NCBI GenBank assembly: GCA_947440875.1
Contig: CANETG010000021.1
Coordinates: 1 to 17,895 of the forward strand
Source of the DNA: Bacteriovoracaceae bacterium
GTDB lineage: Bacteria > Bdellovibrionota > Bacteriovoracia > Bacteriovoracales > Bacteriovoracaceae
DNA length: 17,895 bases
Direction: 5' to 3'
Shown here: piece after piece, positions 6,371 to 14,277 of the stretch
Numbering within the stretch: position 1 is the first letter of the stretch
Layout of the letters: each line of letters starts with the position of its first letter
The notes under the pieces: model-generated
Told to the model about the DNA's origin: nothing
Database searches by the model: none
What the model saw: the letters and a program-made list of their open reading frames with translations, nothing else
Translations under genes and position numbers: made by a program

Positions 6371-7974
6371 CTGAGCTTTCCTCGAAGAGTTTCTTCAAGA
6401 CCACAAAGAACATTGTCTTTCATGAGCTCTATACTTCCGAGAGACTGAATCATTTCTTCCCAGATGGAAGTTGACCAATCAGAGGGTCTCATTTCGAGTG
6501 TCTCAAATTTTCCTTGGTGAAGGAGTATGGAGACCACTTCCCGAAGAGGAAACCCATTCATCCATTCAGGGATCGCGCGCATGACCAGAGTCTCTGGCCC
6601 AAGCTTTTCAAATTCGAAGCCCTTGGTATTTAAATGAAGAACGATCTTTTCCTGAATCCCTTTCAAGGGATAGGGCTCACTCACCATAAGGGGAATAGAG
6701 ATCGCCTCCGTTTCCATTTTCTTTTTGACGAACGCGGCGATTAATTTTTTGGTATTGATCGCAACCCAATCGGTATGTTCTTTTTTAATAAGAAATTCTC
6801 CCGCCCAAAAGTGATCAGTTTTCTCGGTCTGAGGTCCGTGAGGGGAGAAGAGACCATCCATATTGTAGTCGTGTCGTTCCTGGAGAAGATGATAATTTTC
6901 GGGTGTTTCACTGATTGGGAGAGTGGGTGTCGTCATCGGCCGAAACTGAGGAGCTTGAGAACTATCAGCGGGTTTGGCGAGCTCTTTGACCGTTGATGTC
7001 AGTAGACTAATGAGTTTAGAGTTCTCCATGAATTTAATCACCGTTTTATTCGGGTGAACGTTCACGTCGATGGAGTCTGCGGGGAGATTAAAGAAGGCGA
7101 GGTAGTACCAGTCATCATTTCCGAAAACCGAAATGAGCGCCTGACTGATGACTCGGTGGAGCTGTTTATCGAGGACGTACCTACCATTGATGAAAATATT
7201 TCGGATGCTGACGGGGGCCTTCATTGAGTCGGGAAGGAGAGTCACTTTCACGACGTAATTTTCATAGAATCTTTCCTGCATCAGTACGCGATCTTTTCCC
7301 TTCGGAACGATCGTCAAGAGTCTGTCTTCGACAGTCGCGACGATAGGATAAATATCTTTTTCTTCGTCATCAAACTTCACATGAAATTCGATCTCCGGAT
7401 GCGAGAGAACAAACGAATACACGATACTGCGGATGTATTTTTTCTCAGACTGTTGCGACTGAACAAACTTCAACCGTGCCGGAGTATTGAAAAAGAGATC
7501 TTGGATGACGAGTTCGGTTCCACGCTGATTTTCTTTTTTCCGCTTGGCATGAAGGATGGTTTCTCCGCCCTCAATCCGAAGCTCAGAACCCTCTGGATCC
7601 GAGTCGGTGAAACTCAAGCACTGAACCTTCGCAATCGCCGCGATGCTCGCCAGTGCTTCGCCCCGGAACCCAAAAGAATGAAGACGATAGATATCTTCGA
7701 ACCGAGAAATCTTTGAAGTCGCGTGACGGGAAAAGGCAAGCGGAAGATCATGCATCCTCATACCGTGACCATTGTCTTGAAGCCGGATGAGATCAAGACC
7801 ATTATTTTTCACGTGAAGTTCTAAGCGCGTGGCGTCCGCATCGATTGCGTTTTCCATGATCTCTTTGATGAGAGATCCGGGTCGCTCGATGACCTCGCCC
7901 GCTTTGATTTGATCAATCAAATGCTCAGGCAATAGGTCTATTTTAGGGGGAGTATTCACTCTCTGAAGATACAT
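6367..7974 (-). CDS. mutL: DNA mismatch repair protein MutL, lacking the endonuclease motif
   Basis: 535-residue GHKL ATPase that links MutS mismatch recognition to strand incision. The N-terminal ATPase is complete: AGEVIERPGSLIKEIMEN (25-42) with catalytic Glu38 and Asn42, DNGHG at 67-71, and GFRGEALASI at 102-111. The transducer domain follows to about 330 (INGRYVLDK, NVHPNKTVIKF). A linker rich in Pro and Thr leads to a C-terminal domain from about 388. The metal-binding DQHAxxER motif expected near 404-415 is absent; that stretch reads VAINTKKLIAAF, and no CPHGRP-like motif follows. The protein therefore resembles MutH-dependent E. coli MutL more than the usual endonuclease MutL, and it is also shorter than E. 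coli MutL (615). The start shares one base with the upstream stop (TAATG) and has AAAGG 3 nt before it; the stop overlaps miaA. Confidence 0.96.
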   Translation of the reverse strand: MYLQRVNTPPKIDLLPEHLIDQIKAGEVIERPGSLIKEIMENAIDADATRLELHVKNNGLDLIRLQDNGHGMRMHDLPLAFSRHATSKISRFEDIYRLHSFGFRGEALASIAAIAKVQCLSFTDSDPEGSELRIEGGETILHAKRKKENQRGTELVIQDLFFNTPARLKFVQSQQSEKKYIRSIVYSFVLSHPEIEFHVKFDDEEKDIYPIVATVEDRLLTIVPKGKDRVLMQERFYENYVVKVTLLPDSMKAPVSIRNIFINGRYVLDKQLHRVISQALISVFGNDDWYYLAFFNLPADSIDVNVHPNKTVIKFMENSKLISLLTSTVKELAKPADSSQAPQFRPMTTPTLPISETPENYHLLQERHDYNMDGLFSPHGPQTEKTDHFWAGEFLIKKEHTDWVAINTKKLIAAFVKKKMETEAISIPLMVSEPYPLKGIQEKIVLHLNTKGFEFEKLGPETLVMRAIPEWMNGFPLREVVSILLHQGKFETLEMRPSDWSTSIWEEMIQSLGSIELMKDNVLCGLEETLRGKLR

Positions 7975-8885
7975 TAACCTTTAAAGAAGTTCACCTGATT
8001 CCGGCCGCCTTCTTTAGACATGTAGACCGCTTTGTCTGCGCGCTTAAAGAGATCAGTCCCGGTATTCACACCTTGGCGGTAATCAGCGATTCCGACGGAG
8101 GCTGTCACGGGAAGACGTTTCCCGTCGTAGATGAATTCATGTTTCTGAATGAGACTCCGGAGACGCTCCGCTATTTCAAAGCCCTGCTTAAGGTTCGTGT
8201 TTGGAAGAAGGATACAAAATTCTTCTCCGCCGTACCTGGCAAAAACATCGCCGTTCCGAATCCCGTGGTCGCGGATGATGTGTGATTTCTCTTTAAGCAC
8301 GTAGTCGCCGGCATCGTGGCCGTAATTGTCGTTGAGTTTCTTAAAATGATCGAGATCGAAAATAATAAGAGTGAGCGGTTTCCCGGTCACTTTACTTTTT
8401 TTGACTTCGAGTTCGAGTGAATTATTGAAATACGTTTTGTTATAGCACTTCGTGAGACCGTCGGTGTGCGCTTCTTCAAGAAGCTTGTCGTACGTCAAAC
8501 GTTCCGGATCTCCTTTCGGGAGAAACTTGAGTGCTACTGACCCAATCTTAATCATGTCACCACGTTTAAGGATCAGAGGTGAAGTGACTTTATCGTTATT
8601 GAGATAAGTTCCGTTGGCCGAAGCGAGATCCGTAAGAGTGACATCCGAATCATCGACACTGATCGTGAAATGGCGACGGGAGATACCATGGAAATCAAGA
8701 GGAATGCTGCAATCGGGATTTCTTCCCACGACGGTTTCACCAACCGGAAGATTGAAGATGGAACCGTTGAGTTCTCCCCCAACGACTAAAAGACAGGCCG
8801 GCTTTTGCTTGGCTTCATCATCGGCTGCAGCAAGTGCCTTCCGAATGTCAGTGATGACGACGGTGGCGTTATTATCATCGCTCAT
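7974..8885 (-). CDS. FHA-GGDEF diguanylate cyclase
   Basis: 303-residue cytoplasmic protein with an N-terminal forkhead-associated domain (about 32-122) and a C-terminal GGDEF domain (about 135-302). The FHA part shows VVGRNPDCSIPL, SRRH (69-72) and the SANGT turn (89-93), the phosphothreonine-binding residues. The cyclase part shows TDGLTKCYNK, the metal-binding FDLDHFKKLND, and an active-site GGEEF at 219-223, which is a functional variant. RNGD at 210-213 sits five residues before it and is the RxxD inhibitory site that binds product c-di-GMP. It should therefore make c-di-GMP, be product-inhibited, and be targeted by a phosphoprotein. Bdellovibrio DgcB has the same FHA-GGDEF architecture and controls prey invasion; equivalence is inference. 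The start has GGAG 5 nt upstream. It leads the transcription unit with mutL and miaA. Confidence 0.95.
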   Translation of the reverse strand: MSDDNNATVVITDIRKALAAADDEAKQKPACLLVVGGELNGSIFNLPVGETVVGRNPDCSIPLDFHGISRRHFTISVDDSDVTLTDLASANGTYLNNDKVTSPLILKRGDMIKIGSVALKFLPKGDPERLTYDKLLEEAHTDGLTKCYNKTYFNNSLELEVKKSKVTGKPLTLIIFDLDHFKKLNDNYGHDAGDYVLKEKSHIIRDHGIRNGDVFARYGGEEFCILLPNTNLKQGFEIAERLRSLIQKHEFIYDGKRLPVTASVGIADYRQGVNTGTDLFKRADKAVYMSKEGGRNQVNFFKG

Positions 8886-8918
8886 GAGAACTCCGAAACA
8901 GAAAAATATTATGCACTT

Positions 8919-8947
8919 ATTCTAGGCCGCGAGACTGACTCGGGCAA
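8919..8947 (-). promoter_or_regulatory. Candidate sigma70 promoter for FHA-GGDEF-mutL-miaA
   Basis: On the minus strand TTGCCC (8947-8942), a 17-nt spacer, then TAGAAT (8924-8919). The -10 matches 5 of 6 positions and the -35 matches 4 of 6. It lies in the 87-bp gap between pgi and the FHA-GGDEF gene and would start transcription near 8912. The spacer contains a small inverted repeat, CGAG-TCAGT-CTCG (8942-8930), that could be an operator or a weak hairpin. This is the best promoter-like sequence I see in the window. Confidence 0.5.
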
Positions 8948-8972
8948 GACGCGCTCAAGGTTCTTATCGACA

Positions 8973-10217
8973 TTAGCTGTGGGATTTTAACCAGGCATTG
9001 GCATATTTTTTTCCGGCTTCGACCCCTGGTTGATTGAAGGGGTCGACCTCTAAAAGCTTGCCAATCAAAACGGTCAAGCACTCAGAGAAAAGAATGAGTT
9101 GCCCTAGGTATTGCTCTTTAAGGTACGGAATTTTCATGTGAACCACATGGCGCTTGTTTTCTTGAAGGGCGGCCAGTGTTCCTTCCCGTTCTGCTTTCAT
9201 TAATTCGGAAAGCTTAAAAGGAGCTAAAAGCTTAAATCCCTCGGCATCCACAGTATTTCTCATTGAGTAATCGGATTGAAAATTTTCCACTTCGATCAAG
9301 AATATTATCTTATTCGAGGGCCCTTCCATGAAGAGTTGCATCTGAGAATGCTGATCGGTCGCTCCGTAAGCAGGGATCGGGGTCAGTCCCTTTCCATTTT
9401 TTCCGAGAGATTCTGCCCAGAGTTGCGTGAACCATGCCGAGTATTCTTGCAGGAGCGATGAGTACGGCATCATGACTGTTTGGTTCACACCTTGATCATG
9501 GAGATCTTTAATCCAAAGACCTAACTCAAAAAAACTTTCTGCGATTTTCGGATCGTATAGATGTTTCTGAATATCCTGCGCACCCGTTAAGAGATCATGA
9601 GGATCGATCCCTGCAAAGAGAGAAGGAAAAAGTCCCACCGGTGTGAGCACGGAAAATCTTCCGCCGATGTTCGCGGGAATATCAAGGGTACGAATGTTCC
9701 AATCTTTGGCGAGCTTTCTGAGATCCCCTTTTTCGGGATCCGTGCAGAAAACAAAATAGTCTTTGAACTGATCTTTAGTGATGCTGCATTTTTCCATCTC
9801 GTTCATGACAATCGCCATCGCCGCAACTGTTTCGGCGGTCGTTCCTGATTTAGACACGACATAGACAACGGCTTCTTTTAAATTCACCTGACTCAAGCTT
9901 CTCTTCATGTCATCCGGATCAATGTTATTTAAAAAAGCAAAGTGGACAGCACTGTGATCCCCGAGAGCCTTTAGGAGCATGTCCGGGCCGAGGGCGCTGC
10001 CTCCGATCCCGATGTGGATGAAATACTTTTTGTGTTTCATCGCTTCATAGGCATCTTTGGATTGCTTAAGGAGTTCACGATTTTCGGGAAGGCGAAAAAA
10101 TCCGATCTCGGGGGAGTTGAGTGTTTCTTGGTAAATGGTAACGAGTCGTCTGTAATCTTCGGATGAAGTGTTGGTTTTGTGAGCCGAGCGAACGTTCCAG
10201 TTAAGCATGCTGTTCAT
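8973..10217 (-). CDS. pgi: Glucose-6-phosphate isomerase
   Basis: About 414 residues, the shorter form seen in Bacillus-type enzymes rather than the ~550-residue E. coli form. Interconverts glucose 6-phosphate and fructose 6-phosphate in glycolysis and gluconeogenesis. Phosphate-binding and family signatures are clear: IGIGGSALG (69-77), SKSGTT (122-127), NIGGRFSVLTPVGL (183-196), Glu269 in WAESLGK, His290 in GATDQHSQ, and NQPGVEAGK (395-403) with the catalytic Lys403. The start is uncertain: ATG at 10217 or ATG at 10208, both within the 3' end of the upstream acyl-CoA dehydrogenase gene; an in-frame ATG at 10250 is less likely. None has a strong ribosome-binding site, which fits translational coupling. 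Co-transcription with two acyl-CoA dehydrogenases is unusual for pgi. Confidence 0.96.
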   Translation of the reverse strand: MNSMLNWNVRSAHKTNTSSEDYRRLVTIYQETLNSPEIGFFRLPENRELLKQSKDAYEAMKHKKYFIHIGIGGSALGPDMLLKALGDHSAVHFAFLNNIDPDDMKRSLSQVNLKEAVVYVVSKSGTTAETVAAMAIVMNEMEKCSITKDQFKDYFVFCTDPEKGDLRKLAKDWNIRTLDIPANIGGRFSVLTPVGLFPSLFAGIDPHDLLTGAQDIQKHLYDPKIAESFFELGLWIKDLHDQGVNQTVMMPYSSLLQEYSAWFTQLWAESLGKNGKGLTPIPAYGATDQHSQMQLFMEGPSNKIIFLIEVENFQSDYSMRNTVDAEGFKLLAPFKLSELMKAEREGTLAALQENKRHVVHMKIPYLKEQYLGQLILFSECLTVLIGKLLEVDPFNQPGVEAGKKYANAWLKSHS

Positions 10218-11340
10218 TCTCTTTTCTAAGGTGGCGGGCAATGACCACACGTTGAATCTGATTGGTGCCTTCGACGATCTGGAGAACTTTTGCGTCTCTC
10301 ATGAAGCGCTCAACTGGATACTCTGACGTATATCCAACACCCCCGAGAACTTGAACCGCGTCTGTGGTGACTGCCATGGCAGTATCAGTTGCCTTGAGTT
10401 TTGCCATTGAGCAGAGCTTGGAATCAGTGGCATCGTTATCAATCGATCTGGCAGCGGCTTGAACGAGAAGGCGCGAAGCCTCTGTCTCTGTCGCCATATC
10501 GGATAACATGAACTGGAGTCCCTGGAAATTAAAAATGGGTTGTTTAAATTGCTGACGTGTCAGCGCATACTTGATGGATTCATCGAGCGCGCGTTGGGCG
10601 CAGCCCACACCAATTGCTGCGATCGCCACGCGGCCGCGGTCAAGTCCGCCCATCGCGACACTGAATCCTTTTCCTTCAGCAAGAAGAAGATTTTCATCCG
10701 GCACAAAACAATTTTCAAAAACTAATTCGCGAGTGGGAGATGTTTTCCAGCCCATTTTTTTTTCGGCTTTCCCAAAAGTAAAACCTTTGTCGCCATCACG
10801 CACGATGAATGCACTGACCCCTTTAGCTCCCTCGCCACCAGTTCTGGCCATCACGATATATGTTTTGGCGATTCCACCGGAGGTGATCCACATCTTCGTG
10901 CCATTCAGAAGGTAACCACCTTCGGTTTTTCTTGCGGTAGTTTTCAGTGACGCTGCGTCTGATCCGGAATGGGATTCAGAAAGAGCAAAGGCGCCTATCT
11001 CTTCACCGCTCGTGAGTTTGGGAAGAAATTTTTCTTGTTGTTTTTTATTACCGAATTCTTTGATGATGGTTTGAACCATGCCGGATACGGAAACCGTGAC
11101 GGCGTACGGGACCGAGTATTTCGCAATCTCTTCAAGAATGAGACAGTAGTCAGAGTAGGTGAGTCCCGCGCCGCCGAACTCCGTCGGGAGAGTGACACCC
11201 GCCACTCCGTATTCACCGAGACCCTGGAAGATTTCCATCCGGAACTTTCCTTCGTGATCATCGTGCTCCATGTGGGGTTCGATGTTCTCACGACAAAACT
11301 TCCGCAGAGCTGCGACGAGCTCTTTTTGAAAATCATTCAT
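10201..11340 (-). CDS. Acyl-CoA dehydrogenase, short-chain (butyryl-CoA) type
   Basis: 379-residue FAD enzyme that introduces the alpha-beta double bond in an acyl-CoA and passes electrons to electron-transfer flavoprotein. Both family signatures are present: FALSESHSGSDAA (118-130) and VLGGVGYTSEYPVERFMRDA (331-350). The catalytic base is in the usual place, Glu357 in VEGTNQIQR, while the alternative position used by isovaleryl-CoA dehydrogenase is Gly236 (LDRGR). This fits a short/medium-chain saturated acyl-CoA dehydrogenase. It overlaps the preceding dehydrogenase by 8 bp and has AGAGG 9 nt before the start. It also runs into pgi at its 3' end. Chain-length preference cannot be set from sequence alone. 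Confidence 0.95.
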   Translation of the reverse strand: MNDFQKELVAALRKFCRENIEPHMEHDDHEGKFRMEIFQGLGEYGVAGVTLPTEFGGAGLTYSDYCLILEEIAKYSVPYAVTVSVSGMVQTIIKEFGNKKQQEKFLPKLTSGEEIGAFALSESHSGSDAASLKTTARKTEGGYLLNGTKMWITSGGIAKTYIVMARTGGEGAKGVSAFIVRDGDKGFTFGKAEKKMGWKTSPTRELVFENCFVPDENLLLAEGKGFSVAMGGLDRGRVAIAAIGVGCAQRALDESIKYALTRQQFKQPIFNFQGLQFMLSDMATETEASRLLVQAAARSIDNDATDSKLCSMAKLKATDTAMAVTTDAVQVLGGVGYTSEYPVERFMRDAKVLQIVEGTNQIQRVVIARHLRKENEQHA

Positions 11341-12481
11341 GCTTCATTGCCTCTTTTAAAAGATTTCTCGCGATGATCATGATCATCACTTCGTTAGTCC
11401 CGGCACCAATTTCATTGAGTTTGTTATCTCTCATCATACGCTCGACGGGAAACTCTCTCGAGTAACCGTATCCCCCGTGAAGTTGAATCGCATCGAGCGC
11501 AATTTTTGTCGCCATTTTCGGAAGCTGGAGCTTGATCGCAGAAGCCAGAGTATTCGATCTCTGCCCGTGATCGTATTCGTAGCAAACAGTGTAGAGCATG
11601 CGTCTCATGGCTTCCGTCTCGGCGTACATTTCAGCGATCATTTTTTGAATGAGCTGAAAGTTCGCTAACGTCTTCCCAAACTGTTTTCTCTGGCCCGCAT
11701 ACTTCACGCACTGATCGAGGCACGCTTGTGCGATCCCTAGAGAAATCCCGGCGATGGTGATTCTTTCGATCTCAAGATTTTTCATCATGTGAATCGTCGA
11801 ATCGCCTTCGGCACCCACGCGGTTGGCCAGTGGAATTTTAGTCTTTTGAAAAGCGAGCTCTCCGGTCGGGGAAGATCTCATTCCCATCTTATGAATTTCT
11901 TTCGAGACTGAATATCCTGGCATTCCTCTTTCGGCGATGAAACTGGTGAGATCTTTTTTGCCAGGACCTGTGCGGGTGTAAAGATAAATGATGTCCGAGC
12001 ACTGAGCGTTCGTGATCCACATCTTATTTCCGGTTACGACATAGTGATCGCCGTCTCTGACTGCTTTGGTTTGCATCCCCACAGCGTCGGAACCGTATTC
12101 CGGTTCAGACATCCCCATGCAACCGATGTGTTCTCCAGAGATGAGCTTCGGAAGAAATTTTTGTTTTTGCTCGGGTGAGCCATTGGCGTTGATATTGTTC
12201 ACGCAAAGAATGGTGTGCGCGAGGTAGGAAAGAGTAAAACCAGCGTCCGCCTTCCCGAACTCTTCCATGACGATCGTTGAAGCAGTCGCCCCCATGCCGG
12301 CTCCACCATACTCGGGATCAGACGTGATTCCGAAGAGGCCCAGTTCGCCCACTTGTTTCATCGCCTTCATGTTGAAGGTTTCATCGTGATCATGTTTTTC
12401 AGCAAAAGGTGCTAGCTCCTTTTGCGCAAAATCACGACAGACTTTTTGAATTTCTTTTTCTTCAGGGGTGAAAAACCACAT
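11333..12481 (-). CDS. Isovaleryl-CoA-dehydrogenase-like acyl-CoA dehydrogenase
   Basis: 382-residue FAD acyl-CoA dehydrogenase. The catalytic Glu is not at the common site, where the sequence reads EIGAGTNE with Ala360. Instead Glu239 in NLEIERITIAG sits where isovaleryl-CoA and long-chain dehydrogenases carry theirs. The blocks TGNKMWITN, GMPGYS and FQLIQKMIAEMY also match isovaleryl-CoA dehydrogenase, which acts in leucine breakdown. Signature regions MSEPEYGSDA and LHGGYGYSREFPVERMMRD are intact. The start is set at ATG 12481 with AAGGA 8 nt upstream; an in-frame TTG at 12487 is too close to it. No other leucine-pathway genes (methylcrotonyl-CoA carboxylase, HMG-CoA lyase) are in the window, so the substrate is an inference. 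First gene of the minus-strand unit with the second dehydrogenase and pgi. Confidence 0.95.
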   Translation of the reverse strand: MWFFTPEEKEIQKVCRDFAQKELAPFAEKHDHDETFNMKAMKQVGELGLFGITSDPEYGGAGMGATASTIVMEEFGKADAGFTLSYLAHTILCVNNINANGSPEQKQKFLPKLISGEHIGCMGMSEPEYGSDAVGMQTKAVRDGDHYVVTGNKMWITNAQCSDIIYLYTRTGPGKKDLTSFIAERGMPGYSVSKEIHKMGMRSSPTGELAFQKTKIPLANRVGAEGDSTIHMMKNLEIERITIAGISLGIAQACLDQCVKYAGQRKQFGKTLANFQLIQKMIAEMYAETEAMRRMLYTVCYEYDHGQRSNTLASAIKLQLPKMATKIALDAIQLHGGYGYSREFPVERMMRDNKLNEIGAGTNEVMIMIIARNLLKEAMKHE

Positions 12482-12573
12482 AGGCAAATTCCTTTTTTTC
12501 GACCCAAAGCTTACCCAACAAAACGGTCTTTGGGCATGAATAATATTTGTACACTTCCCGTAATTTATTGGGA

Positions 12574-12579
12574 TAAACT
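12574..12579 (+). promoter_or_regulatory. Possible -10 element giving a leaderless mRNA
   Basis: TAAACT at 12574-12579 matches the -10 consensus moderately. A transcript starting 7 nt after it would begin at the A of the ATG at 12586. No Shine-Dalgarno sequence precedes this ATG, which would agree with a leaderless message, but no good -35 lies at normal spacing. Confidence 0.22.
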
Positions 12580-12585
12580 AAACCC

Positions 12586-14277
12586 ATGAAGAGTGACAAG
12601 AGCGTCGTGAGCCCGGGAGAGCAGTGGTTTTTCTATTGGAAAACCTCCGCCGCTCTTTGGGAGGCGCAGATCCTCGAGCTCCCCCGAGATGCGGTCGTTT
12701 TTCTTCCCCTGAACTGGGGGTTTCATGCTGAAAATCAAAATGGCTGGGACTTTGGCGCTATTCTTCCGGAACGGGATCTTTTTCGGCTCGCCACAATATT
12801 AACGCAGCACAAACGTAAATTCACTTGGCTCATTCCTCTGACACCTTCACCTTTTCTTCCGAACGGAGGAATTCCCGTTGCGACGGCAAGAACCCTCAGC
12901 CTTTCTCCCTCCGGAACGCACTTGGCGAGCCTCGATCATGATGGCCGACTTCATAAAATGTTTTCGTGGTATGAGCCAAAAGTTTTTCAAGCGTGGGCAG
13001 GATTTCTTTCGGCGTTCGGTGAATATATCAGTCAAAGAAAAATCAAGGCCCCGGTTTGGGGGGCGCAGTTTTTTTACAAAGAAGGCTCGGAGCTCATATC
13101 ATTTTTGACCGATTCTTCGGTCGCTTTTGAGCAAGGCTTTTCTCGGTACCTTAAAAAAAGTCATCCCGAAGGCATTGAAATTTCCGAACCATCTAGAGAA
13201 ACAAAATTAAAAATTGATTTCGCCAGCGAAGTGCACGATTTATTTACAGCCACCGCACAAGCCGCCCTCGGTCCCTTCTGGGCAGGGTCTCAGGAGATTT
13301 GTGTTCTCGGTGCAAGTCCCAGAGAAACCCTCGAACGGGGGCTGACGAGCGGACGATCTCAGCTCAACTTTTTCCAAGATATTTTTGAACTCTTGACGAA
13401 AAATTTTTGGGCCTCTAGTTGCCTTCTCACGGAAGAAGAAAAAAAAGACCTGCTTCCGAAAGCACTCACGAATCATTTCGGACAAACCGCGGCGGAAGAA
13501 AAATATCGGTACCGGATTCATCCGGGAAAACTCGATCAGGATTGGCGTCCGTATAGCGTAGTCGACGTCATTTCTTGCGGGGATGATTCCTGGGAAAAAA
13601 ATGGTCTCTTACCCTTTCTTGAATCCAATCTGCGCTGGCTCTACGGAGTTCACAAAGAAATTTCGTTCACCACGGAGATGATCGAAAACAGTGCACATAA
13701 AATAAAATTCTTTCACGGAAGTACCCTCGGTCGCACGGGATTCGGGCAAATGCTCAAGCTCTTTCTCATGGGACAAAGAGTGGTTTTAGATACGGCCGGT
13801 CTTTCACCGGATCTCGAAAAGCGGCTGCAAGTGTTTTACATTGAAAATGATCTTAAGCTTCAGAACGTGAATTATTTGACGACCATTTCCCTGACGGAAC
13901 TCGGCGAAGGGAAATTCATTACTTTCGAAGGGAAAAAACTTCATGGGAAAGACACGAATGAGTTTTGGAAGAATATTTTCCGTTTCATTCGCATGACATT
14001 ACCAGAAGTCATCATGGACCGCGAAGTCTTCGGACTGTGGAACATCCGCGCCACTGGAATGACGGATCTCAATTACTTGGATGTGAGGCGGATTAATCTC
14101 TACAATCCCACGAGTTATAAAAAGCTGGTCACCATTCGTACGCACAAACATTTCGCGTTCATGAAGATGGTAGACCCTGAACGAGCACAAACAAAATCGA
14201 CTCCGGAGGGTGTGCAAGTCGAGCTTCTCCCCAACGGAACAGTGGCGCTCGACTTCGGTCATTTCGAGGAGAATTAA
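12586..14277 (+). CDS. Uncharacterised protein, possibly glycosidase-barrel-like (GH35/GH42 style)
   Basis: 563-residue soluble protein without signal peptide or membrane segment. I do not recognise it firmly. The order of segments recalls clan GH-A beta-galactosidases. Residues about 36-85 (VVFLPLNWGFH, WDFGAILPERDLFRLATIL, then TWLIPLTPSP) resemble the first barrel strands. WYEPKVFQAWAGFLSAFGEYI (128-148) resembles the helix before strand 4, and a FSRYLKKSHPEGI segment (185-197) the following one. Residues about 370-450 resemble a GH42-type middle domain, and the last ~70 look like a beta-sandwich. The expected acid/base Asn-Glu after strand 4 is not evident; the site reads WGAQFFYKEGSE (158-169). 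It may be a degenerate or non-enzymatic member. It shares one base (TAATG) with the next gene. No ribosome-binding site is visible before the ATG. Confidence 0.9.
   Translation: MKSDKSVVSPGEQWFFYWKTSAALWEAQILELPRDAVVFLPLNWGFHAENQNGWDFGAILPERDLFRLATILTQHKRKFTWLIPLTPSPFLPNGGIPVATARTLSLSPSGTHLASLDHDGRLHKMFSWYEPKVFQAWAGFLSAFGEYISQRKIKAPVWGAQFFYKEGSELISFLTDSSVAFEQGFSRYLKKSHPEGIEISEPSRETKLKIDFASEVHDLFTATAQAALGPFWAGSQEICVLGASPRETLERGLTSGRSQLNFFQDIFELLTKNFWASSCLLTEEEKKDLLPKALTNHFGQTAAEEKYRYRIHPGKLDQDWRPYSVVDVISCGDDSWEKNGLLPFLESNLRWLYGVHKEISFTTEMIENSAHKIKFFHGSTLGRTGFGQMLKLFLMGQRVVLDTAGLSPDLEKRLQVFYIENDLKLQNVNYLTTISLTELGEGKFITFEGKKLHGKDTNEFWKNIFRFIRMTLPEVIMDREVFGLWNIRATGMTDLNYLDVRRINLYNPTSYKKLVTIRTHKHFAFMKMVDPERAQTKSTPEGVQVELLPNGTVALDFGHFEEN

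Noticed and set aside
10571..11376. Several plus-strand frames opposite the acyl-CoA dehydrogenases
   Set aside because: Antisense shadows of strongly conserved enzymes; no starts with ribosome-binding sites.
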